A DNA stretch of 63,073 bases from Prochlorococcus sp. AG-355-I20 (GTDB lineage Bacteria > Cyanobacteriota > Cyanobacteriia > PCC-6307 > Cyanobiaceae): NCBI GenBank assembly GCA_003280895.1, contig QCDM01000006.1, positions 1-63,073 on the forward strand, written 5' to 3'. Shown here piece by piece: positions 48,742-57,134 of this stretch (positions are counted from its first letter, which is position 1; each line of letters begins with the position of its first letter). The position numbers and the translations under genes were made by a program. The notes under the pieces are model-generated. The model made no database searches and was not told the DNA's origin. It worked only from the letters and a program-made list of their open reading frames with translations.

Positions 48742-49326
48742 TTGTTTTTTTTAATTCTATTATTAGCCCATTTTCAGGCTGCGATCATCCCAATATTATT
48801 AGGAATTAGATCGATCAAAAAATTCAAACACATTCGCAATAACGAATTGATACCTTTAGGTTTTATTTTTTTAGGATTGGCATCTATTTCTGAAATGATA
48901 GATCATACTCAAACATCTTGGATTTATGTAGATCACTCCTCTTTATTTAATTGGTTATTTTATTCTTTCCTGTCTTTAGGTCTAACATGTTTATCAATAT
49001 CAGTTATAAAAAATAAATATATTCAAAAAACTAATTTTTGCATTTCTTTATGTTCAATAATCTCATATTTTTTATTTGATAAAACTATTGCTCTCCTTTT
49101 TCAAGTAATAATAAGTATCCTTCTAATTATAAATTGGCAAAGAGTTTTTAAAGATTGGCTTTTTATTCTTTACCCAATATTTGGTATTATTTTTACGACT
49201 TTCTTTGGCACAAGGCTCTCAATTAGTGGCGATCAATTTTGGCATGTTTTAATAGGCCCATCTGGAACAATTAGCGTTCTTACTTTTTATTTAGTACTAA
49301 AGAGATCGGACAAAAAATTTACTTAA
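48742..49326 (+). CDS. Multi-helix membrane protein, 194 aa, TTG start
   Basis: Six hydrophobic segments spread through the protein (~1-20, ~36-52, ~66-84, ~92-112, ~117-132, ~137-154). No motifs apart from DHTQTSWIYVDHSSLFNWLF, which has two His. No ATG fits, so TTG at 48742 is used. Family unknown. Confidence 0.6.
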   Translation: MFFLILLLAHFQAAIIPILLGIRSIKKFKHIRNNELIPLGFIFLGLASISEMIDHTQTSWIYVDHSSLFNWLFYSFLSLGLTCLSISVIKNKYIQKTNFCISLCSIISYFLFDKTIALLFQVIISILLIINWQRVFKDWLFILYPIFGIIFTTFFGTRLSISGDQFWHVLIGPSGTISVLTFYLVLKRSDKKFT

Positions 49327-49333
49327 GACTCTT

Positions 49334-49663
49334 ATGAAAATATTTGTATTTGCAAGTTTAATAGTGTGCTTAGTTACAGTAATCTCTCCAGTTGAAAATT
49401 TTGCTGATACAGCACTTGATGTTTACATGAATGATTTTTATTCTAAATCGAATGAAGCTAGCCAGATTCTTAAAGAAATCGAAAATAGCCTAAAAGACGG
49501 ATCAAGAAAAAAAGTATGTTCTAGGCAAAGAGAGGCCGCAAAATTAGGACTATTAGCTAATAAATCATTAATTAAAGCCTTTGAAATAGAGGGGGCTAAT
49601 CCGCCAATGCAAGCAATAAAGGCAAGTCAACAAAGATGGGAATCTATTCTGAATGACTGCTGA
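49334..49663 (+). CDS. Exported helical protein, 109 aa
   Basis: The signal peptide MKIFVFASLIVCLVTVISPV ends near NFADTA. The mature helical part includes YMNDFYSKSNEASQILKEIE, KVCSRQREAAKLGLLANKSL and a final Cys (ILNDC). The CSRQ...NDC pair may form a disulfide. Seven bases after the membrane protein gene, so cotranscribed. Confidence 0.65.
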   Translation: MKIFVFASLIVCLVTVISPVENFADTALDVYMNDFYSKSNEASQILKEIENSLKDGSRKKVCSRQREAAKLGLLANKSLIKAFEIEGANPPMQAIKASQQRWESILNDC

Positions 49664-49690
49664 AGAAAGTCAGTAAATCTATAAATCTTT

Positions 49691-50125
49691 TTAAATTTGC
49701 ATTCTTACAGATTTACTAATTAAGGGAATTTCAGGTTCAACCCCATAAATACATTGGGAAATCGAATAAATAAAAATACATAGTGTAAAGATAAAAATTA
49801 TTGAGGCTAATTCAACAATGGGAAATATTCTCAAGAGATATGAAATTATTATCAAAGCAATATCAATAAGTAATGCTTGGCATGCGTTATATCTAACGAA
49901 ATAAGGAACATTTGGATTTCTGGCTAATCCAGCAAACAAAATTATAAATAATAAAAAACTGCCAAAAGGCAAGGATTTTTCAATTATTGCTATCGGGAAA
50001 GTTAGAAATAATAGTATTTTCAAAAATGAATATTTATAGAACAAATAATATCCAAAAGGTATTGATGCCTTTAATGGCAAAGTATACAAAAATACTGATG
50101 AGAGTCTTTGGAATATCTGATTCAA
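49691..50125 (-). CDS. Tic20/Ycf60-like membrane protein
   Basis: 144 aa with four helices. The conserved PYFVRYNACQALLIDIALII at ~80 matches the Tic20 family FxRFNxMQAILLDI pattern. Plant Tic20 is a core of the chloroplast inner-envelope translocon; in cyanobacteria the role is unclear. Length is typical. Confidence 0.8.
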   Translation of the reverse strand: MNQIFQRLSSVFLYTLPLKASIPFGYYLFYKYSFLKILLFLTFPIAIIEKSLPFGSFLLFIILFAGLARNPNVPYFVRYNACQALLIDIALIIISYLLRIFPIVELASIIFIFTLCIFIYSISQCIYGVEPEIPLISKSVRMQI

Positions 50126-50258
50126 TATATTATTGAAATTTCGTATTTATATTTTAGCCTAATTTTTCGAACATAATAAAAAGACATACTTTCAAAAAAA
50201 TCAACTTTGGCAGATGGTTATTAAATATTAGATAATTGATTCAGGTTCATAATTCAAA

Positions 50259-50648
50259 ATGCGTATCCTACATACAATGTTGAGGGTTGGAGATTTAGAT
50301 AAATCCATTGATTTCTACGTCAATAGATTAGGAATGAATTTATTACGAAAAAAGGATTACCCTCATGGAAAATTCACTTTGGCATTTGTTGGTTATGGCT
50401 CAGAAAAAGAAAACTCAGTAATTGAATTAACTTATAACTGGGACAAAAAGTCTGAAGACTATGAGCTTGGAGATAAATATGGTCATATAGCTATTGGAGT
50501 AAAAGATATTCATCTAATTTGCCAAGGATTAGAAAAAAATGGTTGTAAAATAACAACCAAACCTAAAACAATGAAAAACAGTACTACTGTATTAGCTTTT
50601 GTTGAGGATCCTGATGGTTATAAAATTGAACTTATTGAAAGAGATTAA
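50259..50648 (+). CDS. gloA: Lactoylglutathione lyase (glyoxalase I)
   Basis: 129 aa, two vicinal-oxygen-chelate repeats. [20 protein letters not shown] with the first metal His, [10 protein letters not shown] with Glu, [12 protein letters not shown] with the second His and [13 protein letters not shown] with Glu complete the metal site. It detoxifies methylglyoxal-glutathione. 260 bases with nothing recognisable follow. Confidence 0.93.
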   Translation: MRILHTMLRVGDLDKSIDFYVNRLGMNLLRKKDYPHGKFTLAFVGYGSEKENSVIELTYNWDKKSEDYELGDKYGHIAIGVKDIHLICQGLEKNGCKITTKPKTMKNSTTVLAFVEDPDGYKIELIERD

Positions 50649-50908
50649 AAGCTCAGAAGTTTTTAATTAAATAAACAAATAACTAAAATTTAAAAAGATT
50701 GAATTATCAAATATATCGTTTTTAATTAGCGAAAAAATACCTCTAAGATCACTTTGGATGGATTCTGCAGTTTCAATTATTGTAAAATATTACTTCTAAG
50801 ACGAGGAATTATTAAAAAAAAACTTTAAACTTTAAACAATCTGTATTAATTCTATTTAGAATACATAGACAATCTATATAGATTTATATATTATAGAATT
50901 ATCTTATA

Positions 50909-51412
50909 ATGCTTATGCCTAGTAATTGGTCAAAAATAAGAGATGAATGGCTTGATAGAACCGCGGTTGCGAAAGATGACGCTAAATGGGCATTAGAAGC
51001 TTTAATTAATTCTGAAGAAGAGTTATTTGAAATAGAACAAAAAATAAAGAATAAAGAGGACGCTATAAGCCAAGTAAAATTTTTTAAGAAAAAGGTTAAA
51101 GAAACTATTTCCTCTAAAGAAATTAGTCTCGATGATATTGCATTAAATACTTCAAATTCAAACAAAGTACAGATCTCAGTACCATCAAATCTTACTTATC
51201 TTTTGAAAGTTTGGGCCGCAGCAGAAGGAAGAGATCTATCAAGTGTTGCTTTTCAATGTTTAGAAACTGGTATAAGGGAAATGAAAAGCAAAGGTTCAAT
51301 ACCTTCAGTAGCAGTAAATAGATATGACTCGGCCTGTCAAAAGAGGATTGCACTAGCAGAAGTAAACAATCTATTGGAGAAATATGAATTAGCTCAGGAT
51401 GAACTCAAATAA
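50909..51412 (+). CDS. Coiled-coil protein with ribbon-helix-helix-like domain, 167 aa
   Basis: Helical residues 1-75 (EEELFEIEQKIKNKEDAISQ) are followed by QISVPSNLTYLLKVWAAAEG and RDLSSVAFQCLETGIREMKS. The strand plus two helices with SVP, EGR and SSVA fit the MetJ/Arc RHH pattern, suggesting DNA binding. ATG at 50909 (MLMPSNW) or the second Met at 50915. Two bases ahead of the GIY-YIG-like gene, so an operon. Confidence 0.6.
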   Translation: MLMPSNWSKIRDEWLDRTAVAKDDAKWALEALINSEEELFEIEQKIKNKEDAISQVKFFKKKVKETISSKEISLDDIALNTSNSNKVQISVPSNLTYLLKVWAAAEGRDLSSVAFQCLETGIREMKSKGSIPSVAVNRYDSACQKRIALAEVNNLLEKYELAQDELK

Positions 51413-51414
51413 TT

Positions 51415-51807
51415 ATGAAAAACAGAAAAATCATTAAAGGATACAAAACATTAATATCATCAAGATTTAATGTAGATAATTCTGAAGATAAATTCAAAGA
51501 TGGAATAATTTATACTCTTTATTCTGATGAATTTAATTCACTTAAAGTTGGTTTTGCTGAAAATGATAAGGTTCTAGAAAAAAAATTATCAAAAGGAGCA
51601 TTGATATTATTGGATATGAAAAAAGGCAAAAAGAAAGATCTATATTTATTAGTAACCACTCTAAAAGAACTTGGCATCAAATATTCAGACAATTTTTATT
51701 TCAAATACTCAGGTTCTTTAATGAAACATTTATCTACTTTGGGTTGGCCTGTTGGAAGATCGCTTTATAAACAACGAAAAATTAAAAAAGAACTTGTATG
51801 TGCATAA
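51415..51807 (+). CDS. GIY-YIG-like fold protein, 130 aa
   Basis: GIIYTLYSDEFNSLKVGFAE resembles the first two strands of GIY-YIG/T5orf172 domains (GxIYxL...KVG). The usual catalytic Arg and Glu are not evident downstream (KVLEKKLSKGALILL, DLYLLVTTLKEL), so it may be inactive as a nuclease. C-terminus MKHLSTLGWPVGRSLY. Partner of the RHH-like protein upstream. Confidence 0.5.
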   Translation: MKNRKIIKGYKTLISSRFNVDNSEDKFKDGIIYTLYSDEFNSLKVGFAENDKVLEKKLSKGALILLDMKKGKKKDLYLLVTTLKELGIKYSDNFYFKYSGSLMKHLSTLGWPVGRSLYKQRKIKKELVCA

Positions 51808-51809
51808 AT

Positions 51810-52283
51810 TTAAATGTAATCGCACTCTAAAGTTTCTCTGGTTTCTCTATTTGTAATTGGATTAGTTCCAGTAGCACTTTCACAAAATTTCCTAATAATA
51901 TCTTTTGGCAAAAAAACATTTGTGAAGTCTGCGCCTTGTATTTTTACATTTTCAAACTGTGTACTATAAGCAAATGAATCCTCTAAGTTAGTATTTGATA
52001 AATCTGTTCCATCTAAAATAGCCGAGTCTAAAGTTACTTCTCTTAAATTCGAGTTACTTAAATTAGTATCTTTCAATTTTGCTCCATAAAGAGTAGCATT
52101 TTGGAGCTCACAATCTGATAAATTTGCATCTTGTAAATCAGTCAAATAGAAAGTTGCTCCTTTTAAATCAGATCCAGAAAAATCAGCTCCAATTAAGGAT
52201 TGTTTACCATAATCCAATGCAGCGAAGCTTCTAGAAGGGAGAGTTAAAACAATCATTAAAACAATTAAAATTATAAATCTCAT
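51810..52283 (-). CDS. Exported pentapeptide-repeat protein, 157 aa
   Basis: The signal peptide MRFIILIVLMIVLTLPSRSF ends near AALDYG. About 11 pentapeptide units A(D/N)LxX follow (GADFSGSDLKGATFYLTDLQ, DANLSDCELQNATLYGAKLK, DTNLSNSNL...), forming a right-handed beta-helix. Ends with a Cys-containing cap. Similar lumenal proteins are common in cyanobacteria; function unknown. Confidence 0.85.
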   Translation of the reverse strand: MRFIILIVLMIVLTLPSRSFAALDYGKQSLIGADFSGSDLKGATFYLTDLQDANLSDCELQNATLYGAKLKDTNLSNSNLREVTLDSAILDGTDLSNTNLEDSFAYSTQFENVKIQGADFTNVFLPKDIIRKFCESATGTNPITNRETRETLECDYI

Positions 52284-52389
52284 TTTTTGAGTAGTATTTC
52301 AATAAATTCTAACTTCTTAAGCTGAAATCTAAAAATTAATTATTTACTGAATGCTATATTTATTGAAATAACAAATCACGAACTAGGTT

Positions 52390-54030
52390 TTGGATATAAG
52401 TCCTTATGATGCAATTGTTGTTGGTTCTGGAGCTACAGGAGGAATAGCAGCACTTACATTGGCAGAACAAGGAATCAAAGTTTTAGTAATAGAAGCAGGG
52501 CCTCAAGTTAAAAGGCATGAAGCTAGTAATCATGAGCCAAAAAGTACATTCAAAAGATTATCAGGAGTTATAACAAAAAAACATGCAAATCAATGCCAAC
52601 ATCCTGGTTATTGGAAAAATAATCCTGACTTATATTCAAATGAATTGAAACATCCTTATGACTTCCCAAAAAAAAAGCCATTTCTTTGGACCCAAGGTAA
52701 ACAATATGGGGGGAGATCATTAACTTGGGGAGGTATAACATTAAGACTTTCCTCAGAAGACTTTCATCCCGCTAAAAAAGACGGATTCGGACCAAACTGG
52801 CCTATTTCATACGATGAACTATCCCCTTACTATGATTTCATTGAAAATTTCTGCGGCATCTATGGACGAAAAGATGACATTAAAGAAGTTCCAAACGGTA
52901 AATATATTGGAGAAATACCTCTTACAGAAAACGAAAATGTTTTTGGCAGCAAAGTAAAATCAAGATTAAACTATCCATTTATCCAATCAAGAGGATTTGA
53001 CCGTAATTCATCCGTAAAAGAAAAAAAATGGCCAAAGTCCTCTAGCTTAGGAAGCTCTTTAAAAAAAGCTTTAGATACTGGAAATGTACAAATAATCTCT
53101 AATTACCTAGTGGAGTCTTTTGAAATTAACAAGGCAACAGAGCTTGCCTCAAAACTAACGATCGTAAACCTAGAAAATGGACAAAAAGAAGTATTGAATT
53201 GTGATTTAATTCTTCTCTGCGCATCAACAATTTCAACACTCAGAATACTACTGAACTCAGAATATAAAACAAATTCCTCAGGGTTTAAAGATAATTCTGG
53301 AAAATTAGGCAAATACCTCATGGATCACATATCTATCTGTAGATTTTTTTCAGTCCCAAAAACAAAAAGCTCAGATAAACCATTAGATAATCCTCCCGAT
53401 CTTTCTGGAGCAGGCAGCTTCTTTATTCCATTTGGTTCAAATTTACCAGAAATTGACGACATAAATTTCCATAGAGGTTATGGAATCTGGGGGGCAATTG
53501 ATCGATTAGGGATTCCTAATTTTTTGCAAAAAGACACAAAGACATCCATTGGCTTTCTTATCGCCCATGGCGAAGTCCTTCCTAGAGAGAAAAACTCAGT
53601 TTCTCTCTCACGAAAAACAGATGAATGGGGTATCCCAATTCCCTACATTGAATTCGAATGGAGCAAAAATGAGTTAAATATGGCTAAACATATGGAAAAC
53701 ACAATCCGTAAATCAATCACAGCTGCTAATGGAGAAATAAAAAATATTAATGAACTAATGAATATCCCATTTGGGAGTCTATTTACAAAAAATTTGATCG
53801 CACTTTCAGATAGTCCTCCTCCTCCTGGATATTACATTCATGAAGTAGGGGGGGCACCAATGGGGGTAGATGAAGAAAATAGCGTTGTTGATAAATTTAA
53901 TAGATTATGGAGATGCAAGAATGTACTTGTATTAGATGGAGCGTGCTGGCCCACATCATCTTGGCAAAGCCCTACACTTACAATGATGGCCTTGAGTAGA
54001 AGAGCCTGTTTAAATATTAAAAAGACTTAG
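52390..54030 (+). CDS. GMC-family FAD oxidoreductase
   Basis: 546 aa from TTG 52390. FAD-binding AIVVGSGATGGIAALTLAEQ at ~10 and VLVIEAGP. GGRSLTWGGITLRLSSEDF is the GMC signature region; HEVGGAPMGVDEENSVVD and the final NVLVLDGACWPTSSWQSPTL complete the flavin site. It oxidises an alcohol or sugar of unknown identity. The 3' end overlaps convergent DUF2811 by 14 bases. Confidence 0.9.
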   Translation: MDISPYDAIVVGSGATGGIAALTLAEQGIKVLVIEAGPQVKRHEASNHEPKSTFKRLSGVITKKHANQCQHPGYWKNNPDLYSNELKHPYDFPKKKPFLWTQGKQYGGRSLTWGGITLRLSSEDFHPAKKDGFGPNWPISYDELSPYYDFIENFCGIYGRKDDIKEVPNGKYIGEIPLTENENVFGSKVKSRLNYPFIQSRGFDRNSSVKEKKWPKSSSLGSSLKKALDTGNVQIISNYLVESFEINKATELASKLTIVNLENGQKEVLNCDLILLCASTISTLRILLNSEYKTNSSGFKDNSGKLGKYLMDHISICRFFSVPKTKSSDKPLDNPPDLSGAGSFFIPFGSNLPEIDDINFHRGYGIWGAIDRLGIPNFLQKDTKTSIGFLIAHGEVLPREKNSVSLSRKTDEWGIPIPYIEFEWSKNELNMAKHMENTIRKSITAANGEIKNINELMNIPFGSLFTKNLIALSDSPPPPGYYIHEVGGAPMGVDEENSVVDKFNRLWRCKNVLVLDGACWPTSSWQSPTLTMMALSRRACLNIKKT

Positions 54031-54328
54031 ATGGTGTAAATAATTGATTTAAATAAATTTCTGAGACAGAATTATCTGTACATCCGTTTTGAACGAGAAA
54101 AGTAGCTAATGCTGAATTTATAAGCTTATATTGATCCCAAGTTGGGTTACTTAATACGAAATCTTTCATAGTGTTATAAAGAGTTTCTGAAAGCTCTGTT
54201 TCTAAAGAGACTTTATTTGGAGAGCACTCGACAAGTTTCTTATTAGTTAAATTTGACTGGCTGATTTGATCCATAGATTTATATGTTTTCTGCATAACTA
54301 TGATGATATTTTTTTCTAAAAAAATCAA
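54017..54328 (-). CDS. DUF2811 family protein, 103 aa
   Basis: NKVSLETELSETLYNTMKDF followed by VLSNPTWDQYKLINSALATF and LVQNG match the cyanobacterial DUF2811 pattern (VSLExElPExLY...WDQYRL...ALAxFLxQNG). The family domain starts at ~37. The natural start may be a later Met (12 or 19) since the first residues MIFLEKNIIIV are atypical. Confidence 0.78.
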   Translation of the reverse strand: MIFLEKNIIIVMQKTYKSMDQISQSNLTNKKLVECSPNKVSLETELSETLYNTMKDFVLSNPTWDQYKLINSALATFLVQNGCTDNSVSEIYLNQLFTPSKSF

Positions 54329-54496
54329 AAAAAATCTACATTTAAACTTTTCAATTTATCAAATGAGACTCATGTTATAAGTTAGTTTTTAAAAAACTAG
54401 CTTTTTAAAAAAGGTAATTGAATAAATCTTAAAGAAAAGTCAACAATAATGTTGATGTCCTGTTTTTTTTGAAAAATACTGGCATTTCTAATTCAA

Positions 54497-54538
54497 TGTG
54501 GATTTGGACGTGGAAAACAACCTTTAAATTGTGGAAAA
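54497..54538. promoter_or_regulatory. Second DnaA-box-like cluster in a 329-base gap
   Basis: TGTGGATTT (54497), CGTGGAAAA (54509) and TGTGGAAAA (54530) all lie on one strand (reverse complements of TTTTCCACA-type boxes). The gap 54329-54657 has no gene. It resembles the cluster at 4292, with spacing of 12 and 21 bases. Confidence 0.35.
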
Positions 54539-54657
54539 TCTAGTCCAAAATACTTTCAAGAATTTACATTAAGAATACTTATATATACTGAGTCTATTAA
54601 GACTAAGTCGAGAAAGAGACAGGTGATTAATTGATTTTCAACGGATTTTCTTAAGAT

Positions 54658-55782
54658 TTAGTCTTTATTAGGCAAGCGAAGCGTGACAGGTCCTAAAGGG
54701 TGTTTTGAGTTTGGATAAATACTATGGTGATGGTGATGGTGATTATGTTCATGTTGATGAGCCTCTACATGTTCATGTTCCAAGTAATCTCCTCCTCCTG
54801 ATTTTGATTTTTCTTGATTATGAGTTGGTATTTGATTTTGTATTTCACAAGCACCATTACATTCAGGATCACATAAATCACAACTGATACCCAAGCCCTC
54901 TACATGGTCATGATGACTTTCTTGTACCATTCCAACTTCTTTTTCAAAGCCATATAAATTTGACCTATATTTACAAGTTGAGCAATTCATAAAATTATTA
55001 CCTTCGTTATTAAGAATCTCTTCAATCCTTTCTACAAAAGTGTCAACCACATAAGACTGTGATGAAAGATATTTTGCATGTATAAATGAAATATTTGGAT
55101 TTTTAATCGCAACTAAATCACTTTGCCTTTTTATTCTTGTAACAAGGACACCTGAGAAAAGGAAATAAGGGAAAACAATTATATTTTTATAACCAAGTCT
55201 CACAACATTTTTCAAGCCAGGTTCAACTAGAGGGAAAGTTACCCCAGAAAAAACTGTTTCCCCCCACCCTAAACCAATACCTTCTACGATCATTCTCGTA
55301 ATTTTTGAAACATTGGAATTCGCATCTGGGTCAGAAGAACCCCTACCAACAACAACTAATAATGATTCTTCAGGTTTGAGTGTATTATTTTGTTTAAATA
55401 CATCTTTAACTCTTTCACAAGCTGCACTAATCATTAAATTATTAATACCTAATTCTCTTCCATAAATTATTTCAATACCTGTTTTACTTGAATAATTCAT
55501 AAGCAAGCTAGGTATATCATTTTTCACATGGCCAGCAGCGAAAAGCATTGCGGGTATTGCAATTACTTTTTTTATAGAAAGATCTCTTAATTTGTCTAGA
55601 GCATTAACAAGTGAAGGTTTAGCGAATTCCAAGAAACCATATTCAACCAAATAGTTTGGATATCTTTTTTGTATAAACTGAGTTAATTCTTGAAATTCAG
55701 TAATGGCTAGTTTATTTCTACTGCCGTGTCCACAGATAAGTATCGCGACTTGATTATTTAACTTCGAATCTAAATTATCCAA
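54658..55782 (-). CDS. Sirohydrochlorin cobaltochelatase-type protein (CbiX) with His-rich tail
   Basis: Two CbiX repeats: AILICGHGSRNKLAITEFQE with the metal-binding His near the start, and SLLVVVGRGSSDPDANSNVS as the second. IIVFPYFLFSGVLVTRI is the typical core. The tail holds a Cys-rich CSTCKYRSN...CDLCDPECNGACE segment and a His-rich run, likely metal storage or delivery. The frame is open to 55860 but that start overlaps the divergent gene, so TTG 55782 is chosen. It inserts Co2+ or Fe2+ into sirohydrochlorin, likely for B12 or sirohaem. Confidence 0.8.
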   Translation of the reverse strand: MDNLDSKLNNQVAILICGHGSRNKLAITEFQELTQFIQKRYPNYLVEYGFLEFAKPSLVNALDKLRDLSIKKVIAIPAMLFAAGHVKNDIPSLLMNYSSKTGIEIIYGRELGINNLMISAACERVKDVFKQNNTLKPEESLLVVVGRGSSDPDANSNVSKITRMIVEGIGLGWGETVFSGVTFPLVEPGLKNVVRLGYKNIIVFPYFLFSGVLVTRIKRQSDLVAIKNPNISFIHAKYLSSQSYVVDTFVERIEEILNNEGNNFMNCSTCKYRSNLYGFEKEVGMVQESHHDHVEGLGISCDLCDPECNGACEIQNQIPTHNQEKSKSGGGDYLEHEHVEAHQHEHNHHHHHHSIYPNSKHPLGPVTLRLPNKD

Positions 55783-55829
55783 AATCAAGTTATTACTTAT
55801 ACCATAATAGTAAAGAACAATATCATGTA

Positions 55830-57104
55830 GTGAAAAATAATAGTTTGCTTGAAGTTCCAAATATCAACTCAAAAGATGCAAAAATAAAGAAATTAATTTA
55901 TGACGTTGATGAGTCCTTATTTTATAAGGATGACTATTCTAATGAAGAATTCGAGCACCTTTGCGTATGTAGTGGAGGTACGACCTCTAGCTGTGCAAAA
56001 AATGGTTTTACAACTCTTGATCTAAGAAAAAATTACAACAAAATTCACCTAGATAGAAAAACCAATTTAGTAACAATTGGAGGTGGAGTAATAATGGGGG
56101 ATCTAGTAAATCATTTACAAAAACATAATCGAAGTTTTCCAATCGGACTTTCTAAACTTCCTGGAGCAGGCTATATACTCACCGGTGGAGTAAGCCCGCT
56201 CAGTAGAGCATACGGATTAGCCATTGATAATATTGAATCAATAAAAGGTTTCTTGGGAAATGGCAAATTTATCTCTTTAAAAAAAAATCAAATAAATCCA
56301 GAAGAACAATTGATTTGGGAAGCAATTAAAGGCGCAGCACCCTTCTTTTCAATTATTACCGAAATAGAACTTAAGACTATCCAATCTAATCCAATAAAGG
56401 TTATTGAAGGATTTGTAAATCTAAATGAACTTTCAGAAATAATAAAACTATCAGAGGAATTTCCAGAAAATATTAGTCTTCAATGGATTTATGCCCAAAA
56501 AATTTATATATATATTTTTGCTGAACTCAATAATTTAGAGGATAAAAAAACAGAAGAAAAATTAATGCCTCTATACAAATTTCCCGCTCTAGAAAAAAAA
56601 CTATATGAGAACTTTAACAAAATTAATTTTTTTCCAAAGGAATTGAATTTATATGAGCTGAATGTAAATAACCATTCTGAGGTAATTAGTCTTCTTGGAG
56701 AAGATTTAAAAAATGATATCCCAATTTTTATAAAATGTTTGAGTGAAATAATGGAAAACAAACCTAATAATTCCTGTTATATTGCTTCTCAACAATTAGG
56801 TGGCAAAACTAAAAAGTTAAATCATGGAGCAAGCTTTTTTGTTCATAGAAAAAGTACTTGGAAACCATGGATATATGCATCATGGAAAAAAAATGATCTT
56901 CAAGAAAAAGAAGTCGCTCTGGAATGGATTTATAAATCATGGAGCAAGATAAAAAGGTTTTATCCAAATATTCACTTGGCACAATTACATAATCATTTAA
57001 ATTCTCATGAGGAAGAACTTAACTTAGCTTTTGGAAATAGAGTGAATGAATTAAAAACTTTAAAGAATATTTTTGACCCACAAGGCATTTTACCTCCTTT
57101 ATGA
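55830..57104 (+). CDS. FAD-linked oxidase (berberine-bridge-type)
   Basis: 424 aa, GTG start. FAD-binding LVTIGGGVIMGDLVNHLQKH at ~80 and GAGYILTGGVSPLSRAYGLA at ~111. C-terminal FGNRVNELKTLKNIFDPQGI is the BBE-like end. The usual covalent-FAD His/Cys are not obvious; CSGGTTSSC near residue 50 is notable. Substrate unknown. Divergent from the CbiX-type gene and upstream of SulP by 30 bases. Confidence 0.75.
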   Translation: MKNNSLLEVPNINSKDAKIKKLIYDVDESLFYKDDYSNEEFEHLCVCSGGTTSSCAKNGFTTLDLRKNYNKIHLDRKTNLVTIGGGVIMGDLVNHLQKHNRSFPIGLSKLPGAGYILTGGVSPLSRAYGLAIDNIESIKGFLGNGKFISLKKNQINPEEQLIWEAIKGAAPFFSIITEIELKTIQSNPIKVIEGFVNLNELSEIIKLSEEFPENISLQWIYAQKIYIYIFAELNNLEDKKTEEKLMPLYKFPALEKKLYENFNKINFFPKELNLYELNVNNHSEVISLLGEDLKNDIPIFIKCLSEIMENKPNNSCYIASQQLGGKTKKLNHGASFFVHRKSTWKPWIYASWKKNDLQEKEVALEWIYKSWSKIKRFYPNIHLAQLHNHLNSHEEELNLAFGNRVNELKTLKNIFDPQGILPPL

Positions 57105-57134
57105 GGTAACTTCTTAAGTATAAAGAAACTTACA

